NCBI RefSeq assembly: GCF_002933335.1
Contig: NZ_PDKS01000004.1
Location: 21,711-85,710, forward strand
Reading direction: 5' to 3'
DNA from: Candidatus Pantoea edessiphila
GTDB lineage: Bacteria; Pseudomonadota; Gammaproteobacteria; Enterobacterales; Enterobacteriaceae
Length of the DNA: 64,000 nt
Part shown: positions 52,239-61,762 of the stretch, one piece after another
Position numbering within the stretch: position 1 is the stretch's first letter
Layout of the letters: the number at the start of each line of letters is the position of its first letter
Translations under genes and position numbers: made by a program
The notes under the pieces: generated by a model
Databases searched by the model: none
Told to the model about the DNA's origin: nothing
What the model saw: the letters and a program-made list of their open reading frames with translations, nothing else

Positions 52239-53600
52239 TTGTTTGAGAATTTAACTAATCGCCTATCAAAAACTTTTAAAAATATTATTGGTATTGGAAG
52301 ATTAACAGAAGACAATATAAAAGAAACACTTCATGAAGTACGCATAGCTTTATTAGAAGCCGATGTAGCTGTTTCTGTTGTACGTCATTTTACTAAGTGC
52401 GTAAAAGAAAAAGCTATTGGCCAAGAAGTAAATAAACGCATGACACCAGGACAAGAATTTATTAAAATTGTTCGTAATGAACTAATTGCTACTATGGGTG
52501 AAAAAAACAATAACCTTAATTTATCTACAGTACCACCGGCTGTGATACTGTTAGTTGGTTTACAAGGTACAGGTAAAACTACCAGTACAGTTAAATTAGC
52601 TAAATTTCTCACCGAGAAATATAAAAAAAAAGTTTTAACAGTTTCTACTGATATTTATAGACCAGCAGCTATTAAACAACTTGAAATTTTATCACGTCAA
52701 ATTAATATAGATTGTTATGCATCGAATTGTGATCAAACACCAATTAATATTGTACAAAATGCATTAAAAGAAGCAAAAATCAAATTTTTTGATATTTTAT
52801 TAGTTGATACAGCTGGTCGTCTTCACATTAATGAATGTATGATGGAAGAGATAAAACAAATATACAATACAATAAATCCCATAGAAACTTTATTCGTAGT
52901 TGATGCTATGATGGGTCAAGATATTGCTAACGTTGCAACAATATTTGATAAAGCTTTATCCTTTACTGGTATAATTTTAACGAAAGTTGACAGTGATACA
53001 CGAGGAGGGGTGGCGTTATCAATTAGGCATATAACTGGAAAACCAATTAAATTTATAGGGGTAGGAGAAAAACCGGAATCATTAGAACCTTTTTATCCAG
53101 ATCGCATAGCTTCTCGTATCTTGGGTATGGGAGATGTAATATCATTAATAGAAAATATTGAAAGTAAAATAGATAGCGAACAAGTAAAACGTTTTACCAA
53201 AAAAATGAATAAAGGAGATGTTTTTGATTTTAATGATTTTTTACAACAATTAGAACAAATTCGTAAAATGGGTAATATATCTGATTTAGTAAAAAAAATT
53301 CCTGGATTAGGAAAAATATCATATGATGTACAATCAGAAATAGATGATAAAATATTAATACATATGGAAGCTATCATTAACTCTATGACAATAAAAGAGC
53401 GCAAAAAACCAGAAATTATTAAAGGTTCACGCAAGCGTCGTATCGCTCATGGTTCTGGTATGAAAGTACAGGATGTTAATCGTTTACTGAAACAATTTAC
53501 AGATATGCAAAATATAATCAAAAAAATGAAAAAAAGTGGAATAGGAAAAATATCTAGGTATATAAAAGGTATAATTCCACAAAATTTTTATAAGCGGTAA
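52239..53600 (+). CDS. ffh: Signal recognition particle protein Ffh
   Basis: Ffh binds 4.5S RNA and signal sequences and, with FtsY, targets membrane proteins. The NG GTPase domain has GLQGTGKTTSTVKLAKFL, DIYRPAAIKQL, VDTAGRLH, TKVDSDTRGG and GVGEKPESLEPF. The RNA-binding part of the M domain (KGSRKRRIAHGSG) is intact. The C-terminal M-domain tail has lost most methionines found in E. coli (there ending KMMRSMKGMMPPG), now KISRYIKGIIPQN. I prefer TTG 52239 (MFENLTNRLS; E. coli MFDNLTDRLS), giving 453 residues as in E. coli; GTG 52233 is an alternative. Confidence 0.94.
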   Translation: MFENLTNRLSKTFKNIIGIGRLTEDNIKETLHEVRIALLEADVAVSVVRHFTKCVKEKAIGQEVNKRMTPGQEFIKIVRNELIATMGEKNNNLNLSTVPPAVILLVGLQGTGKTTSTVKLAKFLTEKYKKKVLTVSTDIYRPAAIKQLEILSRQINIDCYASNCDQTPINIVQNALKEAKIKFFDILLVDTAGRLHINECMMEEIKQIYNTINPIETLFVVDAMMGQDIANVATIFDKALSFTGIILTKVDSDTRGGVALSIRHITGKPIKFIGVGEKPESLEPFYPDRIASRILGMGDVISLIENIESKIDSEQVKRFTKKMNKGDVFDFNDFLQQLEQIRKMGNISDLVKKIPGLGKISYDVQSEIDDKILIHMEAIINSMTIKERKKPEIIKGSRKRRIAHGSGMKVQDVNRLLKQFTDMQNIIKKMKKSGIGKISRYIKGIIPQNFYKR

Positions 53601-53666
53601 AAATGACTATAATAGTAATTTGTTATATCTTGATTTTTTGCCTCAATATGAATAGAATTCAAGTTC

Positions 53667-53695
53667 TTTTCATAGGATACTCGATTTCTTATAAT
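53667..53695 (+). promoter_or_regulatory. Candidate promoter for rpsP-rimM-trmD-rplS
   Basis: TTTTCA (53667-53672) and TATAAT (53690-53695) are spaced by 17 bases, 48 bases before rpsP. The -10 is a perfect consensus match. Such boxes arise often in A+T-rich DNA, so this is tentative. Confidence 0.4.
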
Positions 53696-53742
53696 AAAAT
53701 ATAGTTGTAGTAACTGGTCCTTGATTAAAAACAGGAGGTATC

Positions 53743-54012
53743 ATGGTTATTGTTCGTTTAGCAAGACACGGTTCTAAAAAACGTCCTTTTTATCAGGTAG
53801 TAGTAGCTGATCGTCGTAAAGCCAGAAATGGTTTTTTTATTGAAAATGTAGGATTTTTTAATCCAATAGCCTGTGGTAAGGAACAAAGGTTATTTTTGGA
53901 TGTAAAACGCATAGAACACTGGATAAAAAATGGAGCACAATTGTCTCATAAAATTGATAATTTGATGAAATCAGATAAAAAGACTTATATTTCTAATAAT
54001 ATATTATCATAA
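53743..54012 (+). CDS. rpsP: Ribosomal protein S16
   Basis: S16 binds 16S rRNA during 30S assembly. [41 protein letters not shown] is typical, and the remaining residues fit the family. Length is 89 against 82, with a short extra tail. AGGAGG precedes ATG with good spacing. Its stop overlaps the rimM start (TAATG), so translation is coupled. First gene of the conserved rpsP-rimM-trmD-rplS operon. Confidence 0.97.
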   Translation: MVIVRLARHGSKKRPFYQVVVADRRKARNGFFIENVGFFNPIACGKEQRLFLDVKRIEHWIKNGAQLSHKIDNLMKSDKKTYISNNILS

Positions 54013-54557
54013 TGAGTAAAACATCACTTACTTTTTATCCTGTTAATCCTATTACTTTAGGTAGAATAATAGGAGTATTCGGTATTTTAGGTTGGATTAA
54101 GATTAGATCTTTTACTGAAAAATTAGATAATATTTTTCTTTATCAACCATGGTTTATTAACCAAATTAATAAATGGCATAAATTAGAAGTAAATAATTGG
54201 AAATATCACAATAACTGTATGATTGTAAAAATAAAAAACATAGATAATAGAAATATCGCTAATGAATTAAACAACCATGAAATCATAATAGATGCAGCAC
54301 AACTGCCACAATTAAACCAAGGAGATTATTATTTAAAAGATTTATTAGAATGTAAAGTAATTAATATTAAAGGCTATAATATGGGCACTGTAATGGATTT
54401 CATAGAAACAGGATCTAATCATGTTATAGTTATTAAACAAACAAAAAATTCATTGAATGAAAAAGAAATGTTAATTCCATTCATTAAAAATCAAACGATT
54501 AAAAAAGTAGATATTTACAAAAAAATTATAGAAGTAGATTGGGATCCAATTTTTTAA
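54012..54557 (+). CDS. rimM: Ribosome maturation factor RimM
   Basis: RimM aids 30S head assembly and binds S19. The N-terminal barrel shows [21 protein letters not shown] and YQPWFI; the linker and PRC-barrel show [39 protein letters not shown] and the end EVDWDPIF (E. coli EVDWDPGF). Length is 181 against 182. It overlaps rpsP by one base. Confidence 0.95.
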   Translation: MSKTSLTFYPVNPITLGRIIGVFGILGWIKIRSFTEKLDNIFLYQPWFINQINKWHKLEVNNWKYHNNCMIVKIKNIDNRNIANELNNHEIIIDAAQLPQLNQGDYYLKDLLECKVINIKGYNMGTVMDFIETGSNHVIVIKQTKNSLNEKEMLIPFIKNQTIKKVDIYKKIIEVDWDPIF

Positions 54558-54589
54558 AAAATAACTTTTATTTAAAGATACATTATAAA

Positions 54590-55345
54590 ATGTGGATTGG
54601 TATTATTAGCTTGTTTCCTGATATGTTTAAAATTATAACTGATTATGGTGTAATTGGTAAAGGTATAACAAAAGGGTTTATAAAACTTCAAATCTGGAAT
54701 CCTCGTGACTTCACATATAAGAAACGTTGTATAATAGACGACCGACCTTATGGCGGGGGACCTGGTATGATAATGATGTTTCAACCATTATTTGATGCGA
54801 TTTGCGCTGCAAAAATAAAAGCAGGAAATGGAGTGAAAGTAATTTATCTTACACCTCAAGGGCGCAAAGTAGATCAAAAAACAATTATCTCATTATATGA
54901 AAAAAACAAATTAATTTTAGTATGTGGTAGGTATAAAGGTATAGATGAAAGATTAGTTGAAGACAATATAGATGAAGAATTATCAATAGGTGATTATGTG
55001 CTTAGTGGAGGAGAATTACCGGCAATGATACTTATTGATGCTATTGCCAGGCTAATTCCTGGAGTATTGGGCAAATACGAATCAGTTACAAATGATTCTT
55101 TTTTTAATGGATTATTAGATTGTCCCCATTACACTAGACCCAAAGTTTTGCAAGGGAAACAAGTTCCTGAGATATTATTATCAGGAAAACATTGTGAAAT
55201 TTATCGATGGAGGTTAAAACAGTCATTAGGTAGAACGTGGTTAAGAAGACCAGAACTTTTAAAAAAAATAATCTTGAGTCAAGAAGAATTACAATTATTA
55301 ATTGAATTCAAAAGAGATATAAATAAAAATATTGTTATAAAATAA
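54590..55345 (+). CDS. trmD: tRNA (guanine-37-N1)-methyltransferase TrmD
   Basis: TrmD methylates G37 of tRNAs reading CNN and some other codons, preventing +1 frameshifts. The SPOUT knot is visible: [13 protein letters not shown] at the start, [49 protein letters not shown] and [12 protein letters not shown] choose ATG 54590, which gives the exact E. coli N-terminus; a longer frame from 54539 overlaps rimM and adds residues with no homologue. 251 residues against 255. rplS follows after 11 bases. Confidence 0.96.
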   Translation: MWIGIISLFPDMFKIITDYGVIGKGITKGFIKLQIWNPRDFTYKKRCIIDDRPYGGGPGMIMMFQPLFDAICAAKIKAGNGVKVIYLTPQGRKVDQKTIISLYEKNKLILVCGRYKGIDERLVEDNIDEELSIGDYVLSGGELPAMILIDAIARLIPGVLGKYESVTNDSFFNGLLDCPHYTRPKVLQGKQVPEILLSGKHCEIYRWRLKQSLGRTWLRRPELLKKIILSQEELQLLIEFKRDINKNIVIK

Positions 55346-55356
55346 GAGATTTAATT

Positions 55357-55704
55357 ATGATAGACATCATTAAACAGCTAGAAAATGAACAAATTAATAA
55401 AAAAATACCATATTTCCGTCCAGGTGATTCTGTGGAAGTAAAGGTTTGGGTAGTTGAAAGTGCTAAAAAACGCATCCAATCATTTGAGGGTATTGTGATA
55501 GCAAAAAGAAATCGAAGATTATCCTCTTCTTTTACTGTTAGAAAAATTTCTAATGGAGAGGGTGTTGAACGTGTGTTTCAAACTTATTCCCCCGCAATAG
55601 ATAGTATTTCAGTCAAACGTCTTGGCGATGTTCATAAAGCTAAATTATACTACTTACGTAATTTGTCAGGAAAAGCAGCTCGTATTAAAGAACGTATTAA
55701 TTAG
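55357..55704 (+). CDS. rplS: Ribosomal protein L19
   Basis: L19 is a 50S protein near the subunit interface. [63 protein letters not shown] and [27 protein letters not shown] match the family; 115 residues equal E. coli. Last gene of the operon; no clear terminator hairpin follows. Confidence 0.97.
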   Translation: MIDIIKQLENEQINKKIPYFRPGDSVEVKVWVVESAKKRIQSFEGIVIAKRNRRLSSSFTVRKISNGEGVERVFQTYSPAIDSISVKRLGDVHKAKLYYLRNLSGKAARIKERIN

Positions 55705-56206
55705 ATGTTTTTTATATTTAACATTAAATCAATGTACTAGACAATTGAATTTTTCAAAAATTAGCTGTAATTACTGTTGTTGAAGATAAATAACAATGAT
55801 TATTTGTATTTTTACTAAAAAATTTTTATGTACTATTATTAAGTAACTAATATAGTTTGATTTATTCAAATTTATTAAAAAACGTTTCAACTAATTTTAA
55901 TATTTACTATTCATATACAACAATCAATAGTAGATGATTATCTTTCTATAATTTCTATCATAATTACTATTTTAATTATGCTAATTGATATTTACGTTAG
56001 TAAATAATAAATACAACTCTAATATTTACATATGCTATTTTAATATTGAAAATGTATTTAATTGATATTATTAGATCATATATTTACTAATAGATACTTA
56101 ATTAAGTATGGTAAGATAGTAATGATAGTTTATAAGATCTATTTAATCTATAAGCAGAAATATATAATTCTGATATTTCTTAAATACATGGAGTATGCAA
56201 TTAATT
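55705..56206 (+). other. Intergenic region rplS-aroF
   Basis: This 502-base A+T-rich gap has no recognised coding remnant. It should contain the aroF promoter; no TyrR box could be identified with confidence. Confidence 0.45.
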
Positions 56207-57271
56207 ATGGAAAGAGATGTATTAAATAATGTGCATATTGCTGACGAACAAATATTGATTACACCAGAAGAACTTAAATCTAAATTTCCTTTGGCTTTTC
56301 ATCAAAGAACGCAAATTGCTGATTCTAGAAAAATTATTTCTGATATTATTGCAGGAAGAGATTTAAGATTATTAATAGTATGTGGACCTTGTTCAATTCA
56401 TGATACCAAAGCGGCTATTGATTATGCTAATAGATTGCATGAGCTGTCTAAAAAAATAAACGATCAATTATATCTTGTTATGCGTGTGTACTTTGAAAAA
56501 CCTCGTACAACTATTGGATGGAAAGGTCTAATCAATGATCCTTATATGGATAATTCTTGTGATATGGAAGCAGGATTACATATCGCACGTAATTTGTTAT
56601 TGTCTTTGGTAGAAATAGGTTTACCTTTAGCAACAGAAGCACTAGACCCCAATAGTCCTCAGTACCTGGGTGATTTATTTAGTTGGTCAGCAATTGGCGC
56701 ACGTACTACAGAATCTCAAACACATCGTGAAATAGCATCAGGTCTTTCAATGCCAGTTGGTTTTAAAAATGGTACGGATGGTAATCTAGATACAGCAATT
56801 AACGCTATGTGTGCTGCTTCAATGTCGCATCGTTTTGTAGGCATCAATCAATCTGGCCAAGTATGTTTGTTACAAACTAAAGGTAATCCTGATAGTCATA
56901 TCATTTTACGTGGAGGAAAGGAGCCTAATTATAGTCCTAATAACGTTGCTCAATGTGAAAAAGAGATGATTAAAGCGGGATTAAATCCCTATCTAATGAT
57001 AGACTGTAGCCACGGCAATTCTAATAAAAATTATAAAAAACAGATTTTAGTAGCTGAATCAGTAATTAATCAAATTAAAGAAGGAAATCGTTCAATTATA
57101 GGACTTATGATCGAAAGTAATATAAATGAAGGAAATCAATCTTCTGATAAACTACGTAGAGAAATGACATATGGCGTTTCTGTAACTGATAGTTGTATAA
57201 ACTGGGAATCTACAGAAAAATTATTACATAAAATGCAAAAAAAATTACGAGGTGTATTATCAAAACGTTAA
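56207..57271 (+). CDS. aroF: DAHP synthase, AroF (tyrosine-type) isozyme
   Basis: AroF condenses phosphoenolpyruvate and erythrose 4-phosphate, the entry to the shikimate pathway. Blocks: VCGPCSIHDTKAAIDYA, MRVYFEKPRTTIGWKGLINDP, TEALDPNSPQYLGDLFSWSAIGARTTESQTHRE, GFKNGTDG, ILRGGKEPNYSP and DCSHGNSNK. The N-terminus MERDVLNNVHIADEQ aligns with E. coli AroF (MQKDALNNVHITDEQ) and keeps Asn8, implicated in tyrosine inhibition. ATG 56207 aligns best; ATG 56195 is nearly touching GGAG. Length is 354 against 356. Followed by a dead tyrA, so the feedback logic may be obsolete. Confidence 0.94.
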   Translation: MERDVLNNVHIADEQILITPEELKSKFPLAFHQRTQIADSRKIISDIIAGRDLRLLIVCGPCSIHDTKAAIDYANRLHELSKKINDQLYLVMRVYFEKPRTTIGWKGLINDPYMDNSCDMEAGLHIARNLLLSLVEIGLPLATEALDPNSPQYLGDLFSWSAIGARTTESQTHREIASGLSMPVGFKNGTDGNLDTAINAMCAASMSHRFVGINQSGQVCLLQTKGNPDSHIILRGGKEPNYSPNNVAQCEKEMIKAGLNPYLMIDCSHGNSNKNYKKQILVAESVINQIKEGNRSIIGLMIESNINEGNQSSDKLRREMTYGVSVTDSCINWESTEKLLHKMQKKLRGVLSKR

Positions 57272-57299
57272 ATAATTTAGGATAAGAAATGTTATTAAT

Positions 57300-58010
57300 A
57301 AATAAGTCAAACAAAATTAAAAATAATTGTACAATTAAATATTTTTGATGACTTATCTGCCTAGATCTAAAAATAAGTAATTATAATATCTTCATTATTT
57401 TATTAAATATTGTAAAAATATAAAAAATATATTCCAAAATAGACAATTGCAACCATTAGTAATGGTAAAATGATTTATTTGTTTAGAGAAACGTTAATAT
57501 TATTTGGTTAATAATACTAAAATTATTGAAAAAGATAATTAGGATAAATTTAATAATTTATTTTACTAAATAAAATATTTTAGTAAATGTTATATCAATA
57601 AAAAAAATAATCTTTTAAAAACTATTCTTTCAGTATAAGCCGATTCGATCTTACTTAGATTTACATCAAATGCCTAGTAAGACCTTGCTAGTTTGAATTC
57701 ATAGTAACAAAATTAAATATTATTAATGATTTTTTAAGATACATCAAAATATTTAAGATATATATTCAGTCTTATTTATTACAATATGTCTTGTTTAGGA
57801 TCTTAGACATTTTACAACTTTTATATATACATTTAATTACAATGAAGAAATATATAATTTCAATAATATATTGAAATTATATATAAATATATTTGCTATT
57901 TATTAATAAATTATTATAAATAAACTTGATAAAACTATATTTTTATTAAAAAAGAGATATAATAACAGTCTAACAATGACACTAATAAAATATAATATAT
58001 AAAATAAATA
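57300..58010 (+). pseudogene. tyrA: Decayed tyrA (chorismate mutase/prephenate dehydrogenase)
   Basis: E. coli has aroF-tyrA convergent with pheA; here aroF and pheA flank 767 bases of non-coding DNA in the same layout. Two fragments in one frame match TyrA in order. LDLHQM (57655-57672) followed by PSKTLLV matches LGLHPM of the prephenate dehydrogenase domain. DLRHFTTFIYTFNYNEE (57799-57849) then NNILKL aligns with ALRHFATFAYGLHLAEE and EQLLAL. In E. coli these blocks are 59 residues apart, here 47 codons, implying small deletions. The rest is riddled with stops, and the chorismate mutase part is not recognisable. Boundaries are approximate. Confidence 0.75.
57850..57884. repeat. 14-bp perfect inverted repeat in tyrA remnant
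   Basis: The arms 57850-57863 and 57871-57884 are complementary around a 7-base loop. Within decayed tyrA; no role evident. Confidence 0.65.
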
Positions 58011-58038
58011 GTGTTTTTTACTAAAAAATTTTATCTAA

Positions 58039-59199
58039 TTACATCCTAGTGAAGGTATTACTTTCACTAGGATAACATCCCAAAATTCTTAAATAATAAG
58101 TAATATTTTTTATATCTTCTAAAGCATTTTTCATATTTTTTGATTTCAAATTACTTTGAATATCTAGGTAAAATATTTCCTTCCAGGGATTGCCATTAAT
58201 AGGTCTCGATTCAAGCTTATTAACAACTAAATTATGTTTGTGTAATACTAACAAAACCTCAACTAATGAACCTACGCGCTGACCAGTTGCTACTATAATA
58301 GTTGTTTTAGCAGCAACATGATCATCTACTTCGATTGGATTACGTGATAAAACAATAAATCTCGTCTGGTTATATTCTTGATTTGCTAGATGACGATGTA
58401 ATACTTGAAGATTATACAATGATCCTCCTGCCTCACTACCTAATGCTGCTATCTTTGATGAGTTCAATTCCTCTACTTTTTGCATAGCAATTGCAGTACT
58501 AGTTGTATATTTAATATTCCAATGAGGAAAAAGTTTAATAAAATTACTACATTGTTGAAAAGGTTGTAGATGACTGTATATTGTACAAATTTCATCAAGG
58601 TTAGTTCCTCTTTTAGATAATAGGCAATGATCTATGTGTAAAGTTATTTCGTGAGTAATTGATAAATTTGTATGTTGCAATAGATCATATACTTCATTAA
58701 TAGATCCTGAACTAGTATTTTCAATTGGTAGTATAGCATGATCTGCAATACCTTTCTCAACGTACTGAATAATATCAAAAAAACTTAAACAAGCACATTC
58801 AACTATGTTATCAAAGGATTGTGTAAAATATTTCCTAGCAGCAATGTGAGAATAAGATCCCTTAGGTCCCAGAAAAGTAATTTTGGTTATATTGTCGCAG
58901 GAATATTTAGGTTTTTTTTTTAAAGCTGATTCTTGAATTAAAACAGAATCTTCAATGATTAATTGGAATAATTTAGCAATAAAGCATGAATTCAGATGAT
59001 ATTTTTCTCCAATTATCACTAAACGTTCTATTACTAATAGTTCTCTTTCTATATCGCGAATTGGCCTATGATCTTTAAATTTAATTTCAGCTATTTCAAC
59101 AGATAATGACCGACGCTTAGATAATAATATCAATATTTTTTCATCAATTTCATTAATGTTTTTACGAATCTGGTTTAATGTTGATTGTTTATAATTCAT
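58039..59199 (-). CDS. pheA: Chorismate mutase / prephenate dehydratase (P-protein)
   Basis: PheA makes phenylpyruvate from chorismate via prephenate. The N-terminal AroQ chorismate mutase (IRKNINEIDEKILILLSKRR, RDIERELLVIERL) is followed by the dehydratase domain (FLGPKGSYSHIAARKYF, ILPIENTSSGSINEVYDLL, STAIAMQKV, ALGSEAGG, NQTRFIVLSR) and the ACT regulatory domain. Length is 386, equal to E. coli. In the ACT domain the effector motif GALV of E. coli is GSLV here while ESRP is unchanged, so phenylalanine inhibition may be weakened or intact. No pheL leader peptide is seen upstream. Confidence 0.96.
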   Translation of the reverse strand: MNYKQSTLNQIRKNINEIDEKILILLSKRRSLSVEIAEIKFKDHRPIRDIERELLVIERLVIIGEKYHLNSCFIAKLFQLIIEDSVLIQESALKKKPKYSCDNITKITFLGPKGSYSHIAARKYFTQSFDNIVECACLSFFDIIQYVEKGIADHAILPIENTSSGSINEVYDLLQHTNLSITHEITLHIDHCLLSKRGTNLDEICTIYSHLQPFQQCSNFIKLFPHWNIKYTTSTAIAMQKVEELNSSKIAALGSEAGGSLYNLQVLHRHLANQEYNQTRFIVLSRNPIEVDDHVAAKTTIIVATGQRVGSLVEVLLVLHKHNLVVNKLESRPINGNPWKEIFYLDIQSNLKSKNMKNALEDIKNITYYLRILGCYPSESNTFTRM

Positions 59200-59554
59200 A
59201 AAGGCACCTTATAAGATATAAAAAAATCAAGGAATTTTGTTGGTGATGTTTTATTAAATAAGATATGTTTTATGTATAAAGTTTAATTTTAAAAGCTATC
59301 ATAATGTTAAGATTATTGATATTTGATTTATATTATAGGGGTTAATGATTTTTTTGTTCTTAATCATAAATTTTATCAAATTATTTTTAATTCAATGTAT
59401 TATTAAATATTATTTTAATAGTATAATTTTATATACCATTAATTTTAATGGTATATAAATATAGATAATTACAGAAATGAGAGCTTAATTATATTAATAA
59501 TTAATTAATAAGTATATATAAAACAAATAAAACATGTTATTTTTTATTTATATC
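59200..59554 (-). other. Intergenic region bamD-pheA
   Basis: This gap of 355 bases holds no visible gene. E. coli has raiA and pheL here; neither is recognisable. A 12-bp perfect stem ATATACCATTAA with a 2-base loop (59431-59456) stands in the middle and could mark the 3' end of the bamD transcript. Confidence 0.5.
59431..59456. repeat. 12-bp perfect hairpin between bamD and pheA
   Basis: ATATACCATTAA (59431-59442) pairs with 59445-59456. It contains two G:C pairs and lies about 100 bases past the bamD stop in the direction of transcription. No T tract follows on the minus strand, so a terminator role is unproven. Confidence 0.6.
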
Positions 59555-60286
59555 TTAATGATTTAATGATATAATTTTACTAATTTTATCTGCTTCATTA
59601 TTAATTTGTAATTTACGATAGGCTTTTTCCATTAAAGGTAATGCATTAAGAGTTGCTTTTGTATCAGGATAGTATATTAACATATTATTAATACGAGTAA
59701 TTACTGCAACATATGCTTCTTTTTTATCATAAAATGATGCTATAGATAATTCGTAATTAGCCAATCTATTTTTTAAATAGATCAAACGAAGATAAGCATC
59801 ATGTACATATTCACTTTTAGGATACTTTTTTAATAATTGTAGAAAATAGTTAAAAGCATTATATGCATGTTCTGGATCATGGCTAAAACGATTATAATAT
59901 AATACTTTCATAATTACTGGATTATCTAATGACATCTCTATTAATCCTTTCATATAAATTACATAATCTATGTTAGGATGTTTAGGATAGAGATTAATAA
60001 AATTATTCACTAGATCTCGCGCTTCATTAAAATCCTTCTTTTTATAATAAACATATATTAAATCAAGTTGTGCTTGTTTTGTATATGATCCAATTAGATC
60101 TATATTTTTTATAATTTCTAAATATTTGATTGCTGTTTTAAAATTACCTTTTTGGATATTTTTTTGAGCAATATCATTTAATATAGGTAATGATTCATGA
60201 GTTAATTCTTTAACGTTAAATTCAGAACAACCAGTTATAATTAAAATTAATATCAAAATAGTTGATATATACTTCATTAATTTCAT
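59555..60286 (-). CDS. bamD: Outer membrane assembly lipoprotein BamD
   Basis: BamD is the essential lipoprotein of the BAM complex that inserts beta-barrel proteins in the outer membrane. The N-terminus is a lipoprotein signal peptide, with a hydrophobic stretch and lipobox ITGC, cysteine about residue 20. TPR-like repeats follow: GNFKTAIKYLEII, QAQLDLIYVYYKKKDFNEA, HPNIDYVIYMKGL, YPKSEYVHDAYLRLIYLKNRLANYELS and YPDTKATLNALPLMEKAYRKL. Length is 243 against 245. It is divergent from rluD as in E. coli. Its presence with Lgt indicates that an outer membrane is still assembled. Confidence 0.95.
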   Translation of the reverse strand: MKLMKYISTILILILIITGCSEFNVKELTHESLPILNDIAQKNIQKGNFKTAIKYLEIIKNIDLIGSYTKQAQLDLIYVYYKKKDFNEARDLVNNFINLYPKHPNIDYVIYMKGLIEMSLDNPVIMKVLYYNRFSHDPEHAYNAFNYFLQLLKKYPKSEYVHDAYLRLIYLKNRLANYELSIASFYDKKEAYVAVITRINNMLIYYPDTKATLNALPLMEKAYRKLQINNEADKISKIISLNH

Positions 60287-60391
60287 GATATAATCAGTAT
60301 CCTTTATAGTATTATTACGATTAAACTTAAAAACAACAGATATCTAGTTATCAAATATATTGTTACTATTTAATTATTAAAATAAATTATT

Positions 60392-61332
60392 ATGTTAAAA
60401 AAAATCCAACATACTGTAACTTTACCTAAAACTCTATTTAAAAAAAGATTAGATCAATCTTTAAAACAATGTTTTCCAAATTATTCTAGATCATGTATTA
60501 AAAATTGGATTTTAAATAAATTTATCACACTAGATGGTAATATAGTAGAAAAACCAAAAAAAAAATATTAGGTGGAGAATTAGTCGTTATTAATGTTAAT
60601 AATGTAGAATGTTCAATTTTAGAACCTCAGAACTTACCATTACATATTATATATGAAGATGAATTCATTATAATTATTAATAAACAAAAAAATTTTGTAG
60701 TACATCCAGGAGCAAACAATTTTCATGGGACATTATTAAATGCATTGTTATATAAATATCCCAATATAATTAATGTACCACGCGCAGGTATAGTACATAG
60801 ATTAGACAAAGATACTACAGGTTTAATTCTTATAGCAAAAACACTTGATACACAAAGAAAATTAATTAATATGTTACAAAAACGCGAAATTATTCGTGAA
60901 TATGAAGCAATTGTCAATGGTATTACACCAATAAACGGGATAATTAATCAACCGATAGCTAGACATAAAAAAAACAGAACAAAAATGACAGTAAATTTAA
61001 CAGGCAAACATGCTATAACCCATTATCGCACTATGGAATATTATCAAAACCATTCTAGGCTGCATGTACGTTTACAAACAGGTCGAACACACCAAATTCG
61101 TGTTCATTTGGCTTATATTAAACATCCAGTGATCGGAGATCCAGTTTATTGCAAGCGGCAATCTAAATCAGAAAAACAAACCTCAAATATTATGAACGAA
61201 ATCTACAATTTCAATAGACAAGCACTACATGCAAAAACATTAACTTTTTATCATCCTATTACTAATGTTTTAATGAAAATTAATGCCCCAATTCCTGAAG
61301 ATATGAATAATCTTATTGATATACTAAAATGA
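60392..61332 (+). CDS. rluD: 23S rRNA pseudouridine synthase RluD (poly(A) frameshift)
   Basis: RluD makes pseudouridines 1911, 1915 and 1917 in helix 69 of 23S rRNA. The reading frame starts at ATG 60392 (S4-like domain: RLDQSLKQCFPNYSRSCIKNW) and breaks in a run of 10 A (60556-60565). It reads EKPKKKY then stop, while the frame one base back reads ILGGELVVIN, aligning with KVLGGEQVAI of E. coli. From there it is open to 61332: IIYEDEFIIIINK, VHPGAN, the catalytic Asp in GIVHRLDKDTTGL, ETGRTHQIR-like QTGRTHQIRVHLAY. One extra A restores the frame. Polymerase slippage on such tracts is known to rescue endosymbiont genes, so I call it a gene; a sequencing error is possible. Confidence 0.8.
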
Positions 61333-61762
61333 ATAAATAAATTTTAATATTAAACATAATCTTTAAAATAAATCAAATATTTATATATTTATTTATCAAA
61401 CAGTTATATATATTTACAATATATTGCTATTTTATTTGTAAATGTGAAAAATTATTGATAACAAGATTTTACTATTATAGTATGATTTTATAATATCTTA
61501 ATTATGATAAATCTTATCCGGTAAGTTATCTTTTTTATCCTTCGTTATTATTAAATGCAATCATATATAAACCACTTTAAAGTATTGATATAAGTTTATT
61601 TTAATAATTAAAAGATATACTATAAATTTATAATAGTAATTTTATTTGTATTAATTATTATTAATAATAATATTCTTTAATAATTGAATTATTTGTCCTG
61701 TTTTTTGTTAATTATACAAGATATTCCATAATGATACCTTAGATAATATCCATGAGGTCAGA
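61333..61762 (+). other. Non-coding region between rluD and clpB
   Basis: This gap of 430 bases corresponds to the place of pgeF (yfiH) and the clpB N-terminal domain in E. coli, which together would need about 1.2 kb. Only a faint possible trace of the N-domain end is seen just before ATG 61763 ([10 protein letters not shown]. coli TTANITQAIEQMR). The rest is nearly pure A+T. Confidence 0.5.

Noticed and set aside
59200..59300. A pheL leader peptide and attenuator ahead of pheA
   Set aside because: No Phe-rich short frame is present on the minus strand upstream of pheA.
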